Assembly (NCBI GenBank): GCA_963662895.1
Contig: OY759982.1
Coordinates: 2,666,001-2,730,000 of the forward strand
Source of the DNA: GWE2-42-39 sp963662895
Lineage (GTDB): Bacteria; Bacteroidota; Bacteroidia; Bacteroidales; Prolixibacteraceae
Direction: 5' to 3'
DNA: 64,000 nt
Positions 46,449-55,288 of this stretch are shown here, piece by piece. Every line of letters begins with the position of its first letter. Positions within the stretch are counted from its first letter, which is position 1. The notes beneath the pieces are model-generated. The model had not been told where the DNA came from and did not search any database. It saw nothing but the letters and a program-made list of their open reading frames with translations. The translations under genes and the position numbers were made by a program.

Positions 46449-47390
46449 CTATATCAAATTTTTAACGAGTTCAATATGATGTTTAATTGAAAGTTTCTTA
46501 ATACTGCCTAAGCCAGGGAAGTGTCCATTTTCATTTAATGATTTAAATTCAGCAATACCAATAGTTTCGTCAATATTATTTGTATTGCACCATTCGACTA
46601 GTTTTTCATTTGCTTCGGCAAACTTTCCTCCAATATCTGAAGTGTCATCATTGGAATCTGAAACAAAATGCTTTATTCTAATTTTATCGTCATCTTCAAC
46701 ATAAGATAAATGAATTGCCACTGCATATGGCAAAAAGCCAGTTTCTGAATAGTTATCACCAATGGTCAAAAAATCAGAAAATCCTTTATAACCATCTTCT
46801 TTATAAAAAAGGTGCTCTTCCGAAAATTGACTATCTGGAACAGATAAATAATCTGAGTTTTTTGGAAGGCAATTAAAATAGTCATCAAGTCCTATTCTAG
46901 TATCAGAAGGAAAGCTTCTATAATAGCGTCTACTAGTTTTGTTAAAATATATGATATTGTTAATCACTTGAGCCTTATCTTCAAGTGTGCTTATTATATC
47001 AGTAATGTTATTGTTTATACCAACGTGAATTAAAGAAAAGCCAGCGAAATTGAATGAAATATTTTTAATAATTGCTTGAATTCCAGAAATACCAATTTTG
47101 CTATCGATTATTATTCCTAACTGAAAATTTGTGTAATCACCAATTTCTCCTGAGATGGTTTCTATAATGTCATCAGTCGAACCAATCAAATCACCAACTG
47201 AAGGATTTAGGATAATGTTAAAATTGATATCCTTATTCTTTAGTTCACTAATTGTAGATTTTAATGTAGATGAATTTTTAACAGGTTCAATAATCGGTGA
47301 GATTTTTTGTGGGGCTTCTGCAATTAATTCACTTAACTCCCGTAATGCAATAAGTTCAAATTGTTTGCCTCTAAGATAAGGGTAATACAT
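46449..47390 (-). CDS. Beta-family (sce7725-like) protein
   Basis: A 313-residue protein opening MYYPYLRGKQFELIALREL, then KISPIIEPVK, the typical start of the beta protein family found in phage and in bacterial accessory loci. Later blocks (FQLGIIIDSKIGISG; GYKGFSDFLTIGDNYSETG; VAIHLSYVEDDDKIRIKHF) keep a barrel-like pattern of alternating strands. Function unknown. It lies one base after sce7726 and one base before RES, the order in which these families are known to be linked, so it is probably a sensor or scaffold of the same system. Confidence 0.75.
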   Translation of the reverse strand: MYYPYLRGKQFELIALRELSELIAEAPQKISPIIEPVKNSSTLKSTISELKNKDINFNIILNPSVGDLIGSTDDIIETISGEIGDYTNFQLGIIIDSKIGISGIQAIIKNISFNFAGFSLIHVGINNNITDIISTLEDKAQVINNIIYFNKTSRRYYRSFPSDTRIGLDDYFNCLPKNSDYLSVPDSQFSEEHLFYKEDGYKGFSDFLTIGDNYSETGFLPYAVAIHLSYVEDDDKIRIKHFVSDSNDDTSDIGGKFAEANEKLVEWCNTNNIDETIGIAEFKSLNENGHFPGLGSIKKLSIKHHIELVKNLI

Positions 47391-47391
47391 C

Positions 47392-48258
47392 TTAAATTTT
47401 TTGATTTAGAAATTGGTATAAGTAACTGTATTCCTTACTTGACATATCAAGGGAATAGCAAATATGTTTTAATTCATATGGTATTTTATCTGATAAAAAC
47501 TCCTTGGAACATTTCAATTTACGCTCTTTAAGTTTCTGAAACGCCATTTTTTGAAAATCAACAATATTAATTGATTCTGCAAGTTTTAAAGATTCTCTAA
47601 ATATTTTGGTATTTGGAACATCAGGTACTTTTCCAAAGTATTCTTGTATAATGTCAAGATATTCTTGTTTTCGTAATGTTTTAAATATTGCCTTATGATT
47701 AAAAGTCAGATTATTTTCCTTTGCTGGATGCAATTCTTTAAGTGTGTTGTTTTCTGTAAACTCAATAATCCCGATTGTTGTATCATTATAATCCGATAAT
47801 AGCTTACTAATGAATTTTGAATTTGAAACTACATATACTTTGTTTGCGAATTGCTTGTAATCTGCCAGTTGTTTATCAAGTTTTTCAAGACTATCATATT
47901 CTGTTTTTATCTCAAATATTTTTGCTTCTCCATTTAATAAAACAAAATCAGCAATCGACCTGCCAATTTTAAATTCATTTATTACTGTAGTAGTATTAAT
48001 ACTATATTTTCCTAAAAGCAATTTGTTGATTAGAGCATTTTTATAGAGATATTCACTTTTATAATTTGCTAAAAGTGCCTTGTAAATGAATTGTATAATT
48101 TCAAGATTATTAATTGAATCTGGAAAGCTTAAATGTTTCTGAATCCTTGCTTGAGTGTTTGCAATATCATTCTTTCTAACTATTCTATCAAAGTTAGTAG
48201 GAGTAAAAATCTGAGATAAACTTCTTAAACTTTCAATATCATTTTTTAATCCAATCAT
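47392..48258 (-). CDS. sce7726-family protein, predicted PD-(D/E)XK nuclease
   Basis: 288 residues. The segment EFKIGRSIADFVLLNGEAKI then FEIKTEYDSLEKLDKQLADY holds a PD-(D/E)XK pattern: D104, E116 and K118, with E95 and Q130 as possible further ligands. A nuclease core is therefore likely. The helical C-terminus is unassigned. First gene of the three-gene unit. The upstream region has a GTTATATCG core (minus strand) from an attC-like hairpin at 48321-48390. The family name is by resemblance; the nuclease call is my reading of the motif. Confidence 0.7.
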   Translation of the reverse strand: MIGLKNDIESLRSLSQIFTPTNFDRIVRKNDIANTQARIQKHLSFPDSINNLEIIQFIYKALLANYKSEYLYKNALINKLLLGKYSINTTTVINEFKIGRSIADFVLLNGEAKIFEIKTEYDSLEKLDKQLADYKQFANKVYVVSNSKFISKLLSDYNDTTIGIIEFTENNTLKELHPAKENNLTFNHKAIFKTLRKQEYLDIIQEYFGKVPDVPNTKIFRESLKLAESINIVDFQKMAFQKLKERKLKCSKEFLSDKIPYELKHICYSLDMSSKEYSYLYQFLNQKI

Positions 48259-48320
48259 AGAACAAAATTACAAAATCAAATCTGCTTAAATAAATTTTTT
48301 ACAAACATATTCACTTATCA

Positions 48321-48390
48321 CGATATAACTGCGCGTCGGCAAAAATTTGGCTCTTTTGCAAGCTGAAGCATCAGCTTGTGTGTTGGAGCT
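48321..48390 (-). repeat. attC-like hairpin upstream of the sce7726 unit
   Basis: Contains a perfect hairpin CAAGCTGA / TCAGCTTG (48359-48366, 48371-48378) and ends on the minus strand in GTTATATCG. On its right a plus-strand group II intron remnant begins. It may be half of the attC-like site into which that intron inserted. Confidence 0.4.
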
Positions 48391-48395
48391 TGCAA

Positions 48396-48801
48396 GGCTG
48401 GTTAAATGCCTTCAAACATGCCAATATTAAAGGGAAATTGGCAGAATTAGATGGCTGGCTGCGTAATCGTTTAAGATACTGCATATGGCATCATTGAATT
48501 GGAGCGCAGCGTAAATCATGAACACCATAAAAAATAAATACTTGTGAATAAAGAAACCCGAGAAGAAGAGGCGTAGCCTGATCCGTTTGGGTGTAGAGCC
48601 ACGACAGGCCTATGCATGGAGCCGCAGCCGGATGGGTGGCTGGGCAATAGCTCAAAGTCCCATATTGGGCACCACTATTACCAAGGCCCGTCTTATGAAG
48701 CGTGGATATATTTCTTTATCGGCTATGTTTAAAATGATTTCTGACAATTCGGGGATGAATACACTGTTTCCCATGGTTTAAAGAACCGCCGTATACGAGA
48801 C
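48396..48801 (+). pseudogene. Group II intron 1: reverse transcriptase C-terminus and first half of domain V
   Basis: The peptide WLNAFKHANIKGKLAELDGW...RYCIWHH, an interruption of ~55 bases, then KKPEKKRRSLIRLGVEPRQA and SPILGTTITKARLMKRGYIS follows the maturase end of bacterial group II intron proteins. After the stop, AAGAACCGCCGTATACGAGA is the 5' strand of domain V. The 3' strand (TACGTGTGGTGTGAGAGG) appears 4.4 kb later at 53183, so two other introns have landed in its domain V. The 5' part of this intron is deleted. Confidence 0.75.
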
Positions 48802-51020
48802 CACCGGGTAGCTTACGCCCCCTAAGAACCGTACGTGCGACTTTCACCGCATACGGCTCAAGCACTTCTAAGGCGTGCCTTGGTATAGGCCACCCGGCTA
48901 CACTTGTTGCTCTTGTGAACAGATGTTGTTATCTGCTTGCATTCTTTAGCTAAACTTTCCCTGCATTTCTGTCGATGAACAAAGTATTGGTCAAATTCTG
49001 GAAAGTATGGGTTTGCGTCTCCTAATATTTTAACATGGTATCTGATAGGGACATATCTAATTTTATATAACCTATATTCATAGGTTCCTTTAGAGAATAC
49101 CCTTGTATCAGAAAAGTTGTTATTCAGGAAATAGCGATTGAAAATCCACTTCTGGCTTTTATTGCCATGTTGGTGTTTAGCCCATTTCCAGATTTTTCGG
49201 AAAATGAAGTTGTCCATCTTGTTAAAGGTATCTTTTGCACATATTCCCTTATGGTAGTTCGCCCAACCCCTGATAACAGGGTTAAGTATTTTGATAAGGT
49301 CATGTGCTGGTATTCCCTTGTTATCCTTAATAATAGTTTTAATCTTATCCTTGAAAGATTGTACGGATTTACGTGATGGTTTTATCAACAGTTTGCCCTT
49401 GTATTTTCGGACATTCTGCGATAAAAAATTGAACCCTTGGTCAATGTGTGTTATTTTAGATTTCTCATCGGAGAGTTCAAGACCTCTTTCTTTGAGAAAA
49501 TCTTTAACGAGGGGTATGATTTGTTCTGTTATTATCGCCTTATCTTTGGCAGTAATAATGAAATCATCGGCATACCTTACAAAATTGACTTTTAGTTTCT
49601 TCCATCGAGGAAACTTTCTATTGATGAGCGTTTCCAATCCGTCTAAAACCATGTTCATAATAACTGGGGATACGATACCACCCTGTGGGGTTCCTTTATT
49701 AGTGGGAAATAATTTTCCTTTTTCAATATATCCAGCTTTGAGCCATTTATTCAAAATGGTTTTGTTTACAGGACAATTCCTTAAAATCCATTTGTGATTA
49801 ATTTGGTCAAAACATGCTTTTATATCGGCTTCCAATATCCATTGGGCACAATTCTTCCGGGAAAGAATGTTGAAACATTGTGCTATTGCATCTGCACACG
49901 ACCTTTTTTCTCTAAATCCGAAAGAGTTTCTGTCGGCCGTTGTTTCAGCCACAGGGGCTAAGGCAATCAGGAACAGTGCCTGAATAGCCCTGTCATCCAT
50001 ACACGGAATGCTTAAAGGACGTTTCTTGTCATTTTTCTTTGGAATATATATCCTACGTAAAGGTTTGCATGAGTAACCTCTGGTTTTGAGGTTTTTGGCT
50101 GCGATGAGTTTGTCATATCCATTTATCCAGATAATATTATCCATCCCCGGCGTATTTTTGCCTTTATTGGCAGTTACCCGGAAAACAGCCAAGAGTTTAG
50201 CATAAAATGATTTGGTAACAAGATACATCAGGGCTTTGGCTTTGCCCCAACGATTTTCTTTTATAGCCTTGGCAATACGTCTTTGAAGCCTGTTCACCCT
50301 CTGGATAACTTTTTTCCAATGTATAAGGTCCCAGTTATCTGTCGAATGTGGCAGTGCACACGATGAATCAGCATTCTCGTTCATTTGCTTTCTTCCATTA
50401 ACAGGTTCTACAAAGGCTTTTGCCATAAAGTACCAGACAAAGGTCAGCAGGTTTTCACCTGTGATAATGTTTCAATCACTATCCCTGACATTACATCAGG
50501 GCATTGGCTTTGTTTGTCCTCTCTGTCCGACATTTCCCGATGCCTTACGGTTACGGTTTTTGACCACGTTATTGGCGTGGAAAGAGAGTGTCGGGCTTCC
50601 ATGTTCCATGTAAATAACAACTACAGGGTTAGACTCATCCTGTCCACCGGCCGATCGTCATTCCCGTAAGTGTACATACGAGACACTTATCCTGTCGGCT
50701 TACCTTTTGGTACGAGGCGTGTCAGTCTCTTTTTCGCCCTTAACACCATCACGATGGTTGCGGAATGTTTACTTATGTTAGTCATACCTGTACACCCAAG
50801 TCCTGAATCGGTATCGAGACCCCGAAGATTGTCTGCCTCACGGTTTTCAACCCCGTCATAGGATATGAAATCCTGACGTTCGGTACATGTTTCCGAAGCT
50901 TCAACCAATAATAGCTTCACTATAAATCAGCTGTCCGGTAAGGGTACTGTTGGGGAAACAACAGGTTTTATCAAAAAAAAATAATTCATTGTAAAACAGT
51001 TATATTACACGACTTCATGT
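48802..51020 (-). mobile_element. Group II intron 2 (full length, minus strand)
   Basis: The 3' end has domain V at 48826-48859 (GAGCCGTATGCGGTGAAAG...) and ends CTACCCGGT. The 5' end is about 51020-51024 (TGCGACATGAAGTCG, a worn GUGCG-type start). The ~590 bases before the protein gene (50427-51020) hold domains I-III without other genes. The encoded protein is at 48858-50426. The four truncated repeats elsewhere in the window derive from a close relative of this intron. Confidence 0.8.
48858..50426 (-). CDS. ltrA: Group II intron reverse transcriptase/maturase (intron 2)
   Basis: 522 residues. Reverse transcriptase blocks: YIPKKNDKKRPLSIPCMDDR, ILEADIKACFDQINH, GTPQGGIVSPVIMNMVLDGL and the catalytic FVRYADDFII. 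Maturase domain X: ILNPVIRGWANYHKGICAK. The C-terminus (NPYFPEFDQYFVHRQKCRES and KECKQ) has no complete HNH endonuclease motif. The start at ATG 50426 fits the length of the family. Intact, so the intron may be mobile. The stop overlaps domain V by two bases. Confidence 0.9.
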   Translation of the reverse strand: MAKAFVEPVNGRKQMNENADSSCALPHSTDNWDLIHWKKVIQRVNRLQRRIAKAIKENRWGKAKALMYLVTKSFYAKLLAVFRVTANKGKNTPGMDNIIWINGYDKLIAAKNLKTRGYSCKPLRRIYIPKKNDKKRPLSIPCMDDRAIQALFLIALAPVAETTADRNSFGFREKRSCADAIAQCFNILSRKNCAQWILEADIKACFDQINHKWILRNCPVNKTILNKWLKAGYIEKGKLFPTNKGTPQGGIVSPVIMNMVLDGLETLINRKFPRWKKLKVNFVRYADDFIITAKDKAIITEQIIPLVKDFLKERGLELSDEKSKITHIDQGFNFLSQNVRKYKGKLLIKPSRKSVQSFKDKIKTIIKDNKGIPAHDLIKILNPVIRGWANYHKGICAKDTFNKMDNFIFRKIWKWAKHQHGNKSQKWIFNRYFLNNNFSDTRVFSKGTYEYRLYKIRYVPIRYHVKILGDANPYFPEFDQYFVHRQKCRESLAKECKQITTSVHKSNKCSRVAYTKARLRSA

Positions 51021-51021
51021 C

Positions 51022-53182
51022 GCAACGTATGGTCGAGTAGGTCAGGGAGATTGCTCTCCCTTTCCCCTCTAAGAACCGTACATGAGAGTTTCCCCTCATA
51101 CGGCTCAAGCACCCTAAAGACTACTTTAGTAATCCGGTCGTCAGGTTGTAATGGCTAATTTGCTGATGGGTTGTAAGCCTACGCTTTGCTCTTTCCCTAA
51201 AGTATCCCTCCCATTGCTTATCGTAAGGATTTGAGAGGTTCTTTATTTTGATGTGCCTGATAATTTTAGTGGCATCAAAAAGAGGTAGTTCGTAGGTTTG
51301 CTTTTTATCCGCTGTTGAGAATACCCAGTGTCGGTTGCCTTTGGTTTTAAAGTATTTGGCTTTAATCCAATGAGCACCTTTCCTGGGATGTCTTCGTTTA
51401 GCCCATCTCCACAATAGTTTGTAAACTTTGTTATCCAATAGTGAAAAGGTTTGTTTGGCAGCAGAGTGTCGGAAGAAGTTAGCCCATCCTGTGATTTTTG
51501 GTGTAATCATTCGGATAAGTTCTTCTTGGGATACAGCTTTGTGGTTTGTAACACATTCGCTTATATTCGTAAAAATGCCCTTTACCGAATCTTTGCCGGG
51601 TTTAGTAAGGCATTTATGCTTATACTTGCGTACATTGAATCCAAGGAAGTCGAAACCATCTCTGATGTGGGTAATCCTGGTTTTCTCTTCAGAGAGTTTC
51701 AATCCTCTGTCGGCAAGAAACTTGCTGATGAGCGGTTTAATCTCTTGTTCGAGATATTCGCTGTTGCTACAGGTAACCACAAAATCGTCGGCATAACGGA
51801 CGAAGTTTATTTTGTGTGGGTTCCTTTTGGGTTTATGATGAGCGTGACGATTAATAACCTCTTCTAACCCATCAAGTACCATGTTGGCAATTATTGGCGA
51901 AATGATACCACCTTGAGGAGTTCCGCTTTCAGTTGGGAACCAGTGTTTCTTCTCCATATAACCAGCTTTGAGCCATTGATTCAGAACCTTTTTGTTTACA
52001 GGTATATGTTGCAATATCCATTGGTGCGAGATGTTATCGAAACATCCTTTGATGTCTGCTTCGAGAATCCATTCTGCTGATTTGCGTTGACAAAGTACAT
52101 TATGACATTGAACAATAGCATCGGCACACGAACGTTTTGGTCTGAATCCGTAAGAGTTCGGGTCTGCCGTGGTTTCTGCTATAGGTTCCAGACCTAGTTT
52201 GAACAAGGCTTGTATAGCCCTGTCCCTGATTGTGGGAATGCCAAGATGCCTTAGTTTTCCATTCTTCTTGGGAATAGATTTTCGCTTTAAAGGTTTTGCT
52301 TTATACCCTTTGATGGATAATTGTTCGATAGCTTTCCATTTTCTTTGTGGGGTGTTCCATAGTACTTTATCAACGCCGCAGGTTTTGCTGCCTTTGTTGG
52401 TAGTTACTCTTAGAATAGCCAGTAGCTTCCCGTAGAACGAACCGGTAAGCAGAAAAAAGAGAGCTTTAGCCTTGTGAAAATGTTTTGCTTTGACGGCCTT
52501 TACGATACGCGCTTGCAGTGACTTAACTGCACGGGCAACTTTGTTCCAGTTAATGGAATCCCAGGTTGTCCATATTGTTTCGGATGCACATCCCGGTTCA
52601 TCGGGATTCATTTGCGTTTTCCTCATTGAAAGTCTTACTGTAAATTTCTCGTAAAAGAGTACCATGACAGAAGTGGGCATATCCGTTGCATTACACCACG
52701 GCATTTGCTTTCTCTGTCTTTCCTTTACCCGCACGGTATTGTGCTTTCCTTACGGATAGCCTATCCCGGTTGCCCGGGAAACAGTACGGGCTTACCAAGT
52801 TCCACTTACATAACACACCGGGTTAGGTTCTGCCTCTTTGCCGGGGGAATCGTAATCCATGTAACAGAGACCGCAAAGCCTGTTAACTATACCCCTTACC
52901 TTTTGGTCATAGCGTATCATCGCCTTTCGCTATTCTCACGTCACGACATTTATCAGCAGTTCACATTGGTTGACCATACCGGTTAAGCCTAACTCCTCCA
53001 TAGTTTGACGATACCATGACAGGCTTCCCTCGCAGGACTCCTTTACAGGCTATATTGTCTGGACAGCTTCACACAAACCGGTTACCCGGTATGCATGTGT
53101 CCATAGGCTACTTGTGATGGAACACAAGGTTTAATCATTCAATGAACGTTAAACAGTTAGTGTAAGCAACTTCTTGTCGCAC
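51022..53182 (-). mobile_element. Group II intron 3 (full length, minus strand)
   Basis: It starts at 53182 with the canonical GTGCG (GTGCGACAAGAAGTTGC) and ends near 51029 with CTACTCGACCAT. Domain V is at 51073-51106 (GAGCCGTATGAGGGG...). Only about four bases separate its 3' end from the 5' end of intron 2. The 450 bases upstream of its protein gene (52735-53182) are structured intron RNA. Both intron ends fit a site inside domain V of intron 1. Confidence 0.82.
51121..52611 (-). CDS. ltrA: Group II intron reverse transcriptase/maturase (intron 3)
   Basis: About 496 residues from ATG 52611 (MNPDEPGCASETIWTTW); the open frame extends to 52734 but the extra part is intron RNA. RT blocks: SIPKKNGKLRHLGIPTIRDR, ILEADIKGCFDNISH, GTPQGGIISPIIANMVLDGL and FVRYADDFVV. 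Domain X: MITPKITGWANFFRHSAAK. The C-terminus lacks HNH-type cysteines. Intact. Confidence 0.9.
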   Translation of the reverse strand: MNPDEPGCASETIWTTWDSINWNKVARAVKSLQARIVKAVKAKHFHKAKALFFLLTGSFYGKLLAILRVTTNKGSKTCGVDKVLWNTPQRKWKAIEQLSIKGYKAKPLKRKSIPKKNGKLRHLGIPTIRDRAIQALFKLGLEPIAETTADPNSYGFRPKRSCADAIVQCHNVLCQRKSAEWILEADIKGCFDNISHQWILQHIPVNKKVLNQWLKAGYMEKKHWFPTESGTPQGGIISPIIANMVLDGLEEVINRHAHHKPKRNPHKINFVRYADDFVVTCSNSEYLEQEIKPLISKFLADRGLKLSEEKTRITHIRDGFDFLGFNVRKYKHKCLTKPGKDSVKGIFTNISECVTNHKAVSQEELIRMITPKITGWANFFRHSAAKQTFSLLDNKVYKLLWRWAKRRHPRKGAHWIKAKYFKTKGNRHWVFSTADKKQTYELPLFDATKIIRHIKIKNLSNPYDKQWEGYFRERAKRRLTTHQQISHYNLTTGLLK

Positions 53183-53241
53183 TACGTGTGGTGTGAGAGG
53201 TGCTCCGGTGGGCTAATGGCTCACCGGCCATCTACTCGATT
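53183..53241 (+). pseudogene. Group II intron 1: 3' half of domain V, domain VI and 3' end
   Basis: TACGTGTGGTGTGAGAGG completes the domain V started at 48782. GGTGGGCTAATGGCTCACC is a domain VI stem, and the intron ends CTACTCGA(T). The next bases, TTGTGTGC, are the private end of the adjoining cassette, so intron 1 sits at the core of an attC-like site, antisense to the cassette genes. Confidence 0.65.
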
Positions 53242-53252
53242 GTGTGCTGGTT

Positions 53253-53591
53253 TTATTCTAATATCTTCAATTCTTTCATTGTCTTATATGCAAATCTAGC
53301 AGTTGGATAAGTAATTGAACCACCGCCTATCACACCCATTTTTATAGCTTCTATTATCTCTTCTTTATTTGCTTTTTCTTTTATACATCCCTGAAGATGG
53401 TAAAGTACGCATTCATCACACTTTGTCAATACAGATATTGCCAATCCAGTTAACTCCTTATACTTTTTTTGTATTGCTCCATTAGAATATACATTATCAT
53501 CAAGTCCCCCAAATTGATTGAAGAAATCGTCTGATTCTGTCATTAATTCATTGAGTAACTTTCTCTCTTTATTGAATTTTTCTATATCCAT
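53253..53591 (-). CDS. Carboxymuconolactone decarboxylase / AhpD-like protein
   Basis: 112 residues with the alkylhydroperoxidase AhpD core: LAISVLTKCDECVLYHLQGC, where the two cysteines (CDEC) and the following histidine form the redox site, and then EIIEAIKMGVIGGG. Such proteins act as small peroxidase or thiol-redox helpers. It follows the C_GCAxxG gene by 5 bases in the same orientation, so the two form an operon. Intact. Confidence 0.88.
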   Translation of the reverse strand: MDIEKFNKERKLLNELMTESDDFFNQFGGLDDNVYSNGAIQKKYKELTGLAISVLTKCDECVLYHLQGCIKEKANKEEIIEAIKMGVIGGGSITYPTARFAYKTMKELKILE

Positions 53592-53596
53592 AAGTC

Positions 53597-54004
53597 TTAT
53601 TTTACATTTTTCTCTATAAAATCAATTGAAAACGAAACTGAATCAACTGTAAGTTTTTCACACAAATGAGGTGGATTATCTTTTGAGAATCCTTGAGGTC
53701 TCAAGTCATTACATAAAATACTTTCTTTTTCCGTCTTATACTTTAAAGCAAAATCTTTACATAAATTCTCAATTTTGTTATTTGAAAAACCTTTAAACTT
53801 ACCAATCACTCCTATAAAAGTTAAAGTTCCTTCCACAAGTCCACACTGCGCTCCAAACGTTCCAGCCCCATTCATTCCAATCAATGCATCATATACCTGT
53901 TGATTAATCGCGATGTTAAAATACTCACTCAATATACTCATTGTTGTGATGGCACAATTATCATTATTAATCCAGTAATGCTTATGTACTAATTCCTCTA
54001 TCAT
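53597..54004 (-). CDS. C_GCAxxG_C_C-family (probable redox) protein
   Basis: 135 residues with NCAITTMSILSEYFN, GMNGAGTFGAQCGLVEGTL and two further cysteines (SILCNDLRPQG; PHLCEKL), the spacing of the C-GCAxxG-C-C family. Members are thought to bind a cluster or act in redox chemistry; the function is not established. Starts ~40 bases after the attC-like site, as a first cassette gene does, and is followed by an AhpD-like thiol protein, which supports a redox role. Confidence 0.8.
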   Translation of the reverse strand: MIEELVHKHYWINNDNCAITTMSILSEYFNIAINQQVYDALIGMNGAGTFGAQCGLVEGTLTFIGVIGKFKGFSNNKIENLCKDFALKYKTEKESILCNDLRPQGFSKDNPPHLCEKLTVDSVSFSIDFIEKNVK

Positions 54005-54043
54005 TAATCAATAATTTTCAGTGCCACAGTGTCTGTTAAACTT

Positions 54044-54240
54044 GCACACAACGGTTTGGCTATGTTTAGTGCGGGACTTTGAAACACTTCATTGTCAGGT
54101 TGCCACAGAGCCAATTCGTTTATCCGTATTTTAGTTTTTATAGCCAAATCGTCAAAGACGAATTGGCGGTGCCAGCAACGAAGAGCTGCGGTTGAATTAC
54201 CCGCTGAACCCCGCATTAAACATAGCCTTTGTTAGGCAAT
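54044..54240 (-). repeat. attC-like site, type E, large
   Basis: A ~200-base site. On the minus strand it begins GCCTAAC, an exact fit to the integron inverse core RYYYAAC, and ends GTTGTGT, one base off GTTRRRY. GGCTATGTTTAGTGCGGG (54058-54075) pairs with CCCGCATTAAACATAGCC (54210-54227) at 17 of 18 positions. An inner perfect stem GCCAATTCGT / ACGAATTGGC lies at 54110-54119 and 54158-54167. The best single attC candidate in the window. Confidence 0.7.
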
Positions 54241-54246
54241 CGTAGT

Positions 54247-55215
54247 TTATTCTTTCAAATTCAATATTGATGTCTTAATTTCTTTAAATAACTTTTCACC
54301 TTCTAAAAATAATAAATCATGTTGATTATATCTTTCTGCAACATCCTCAACTATAAGCATCCCCAAATAATATCCACATCCCACCGGAATTGTTGGGTTT
54401 TGTGGGTCAGGAAAATAAAAAAAACCTGTTATATCTTTTGTGTTCAGCTTCTCTAATAAAATTTCTAAATAGTATTCTAAGTTTAACTGTGTTTGCTTAG
54501 TCAATTCTTCCATTCCGACAATATCTCTGTGTTGATATTCAGGGTTGATGTTTAATACAGCATAATTTGCAAATCCTTCTGTCCATAATAGATTGTATAA
54601 TAGCGGTGGATTATTAGTTTTAAAAAAATTCTCAGCCCCATTTTTAAATGATATATTTCTTTGAAAATGATACACATGGAATAGTTCATGTTGAATATAG
54701 CTATTAAATGTTTTCTCATCATATTTAGTCAATTCCTCTAACCCTAAACGAATGAATATTTCTCCATCAACAACTAATGATTGAGCTTTAAATAGCCAGC
54801 CAAAAGATGGCATTAAATATATTTTGATTTTTGGCTCTAAATCGGTATAAACATCTTTGAAGTTCTGGGCGATAGTTTTAATCTTTGAAGTATCAGGAGA
54901 TAAACAAATATTCTTCACCTCTGCCTTTCGTTCTGTCAGGTCAGACAGGTAAGACTGTATTGAATTATCATTTAGATATTGCTTAAATATAGCATACTTG
55001 TCAATTTGTGGCTCAATAATTTGCTGTTTAAATAATTCAATACGTGCTAAGTCACTTAAACATTCCGTTTCATTTATAAATTCCCAAACCTCTTTCATTT
55101 GATTCTCAAATGTTACAATTGGGTTGTTATCCTTTTTTAATCCAATAGTTTTGTTTGCAAAAACCGGTGTTAGCAACAACAAGGAAATGGTAAATACGAT
55201 AGTACATTTCTTCAT
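54247..55215 (-). CDS. Secreted zinc-metallopeptidase-like protein (HExxH)
   Basis: 322 residues. The signal peptide MKKCTIVFTISLLLLTPVFA points to the periplasm. SYIQHELFHVYHFQ contains HExxH, and an aspartate/glutamate-rich stretch (LLWTEGFANYAVLN) 50-60 residues later offers the third ligand as in gluzincins. The family is not recognised. Second gene of the cassette, 73 bases after the membrane LytTR regulator; the pair could be a signalling module in which the protease acts on the sensor (inference). Confidence 0.7.
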   Translation of the reverse strand: MKKCTIVFTISLLLLTPVFANKTIGLKKDNNPIVTFENQMKEVWEFINETECLSDLARIELFKQQIIEPQIDKYAIFKQYLNDNSIQSYLSDLTERKAEVKNICLSPDTSKIKTIAQNFKDVYTDLEPKIKIYLMPSFGWLFKAQSLVVDGEIFIRLGLEELTKYDEKTFNSYIQHELFHVYHFQRNISFKNGAENFFKTNNPPLLYNLLWTEGFANYAVLNINPEYQHRDIVGMEELTKQTQLNLEYYLEILLEKLNTKDITGFFYFPDPQNPTIPVGCGYYLGMLIVEDVAERYNQHDLLFLEGEKLFKEIKTSILNLKE

Positions 55216-55288
55216 GGCTTAATCCTTTTAAAGTTTATAAACCACGAATCTATTTTGATAATATGTTGTTTTCAAATTGTTGGGGTAA

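Larger units (their letters stand above)
53242..54052 (-). other. Integron-like cassette with AhpD-like and C_GCAxxG genes
   Basis: The left end TTGTGTGC(TGG) at 53240-53250 and the right end GCACACAAC at 54044-54052 are complementary over 8 bases. Left of it is intron 1, right of it the large type E attC-like site. Confidence 0.5.
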
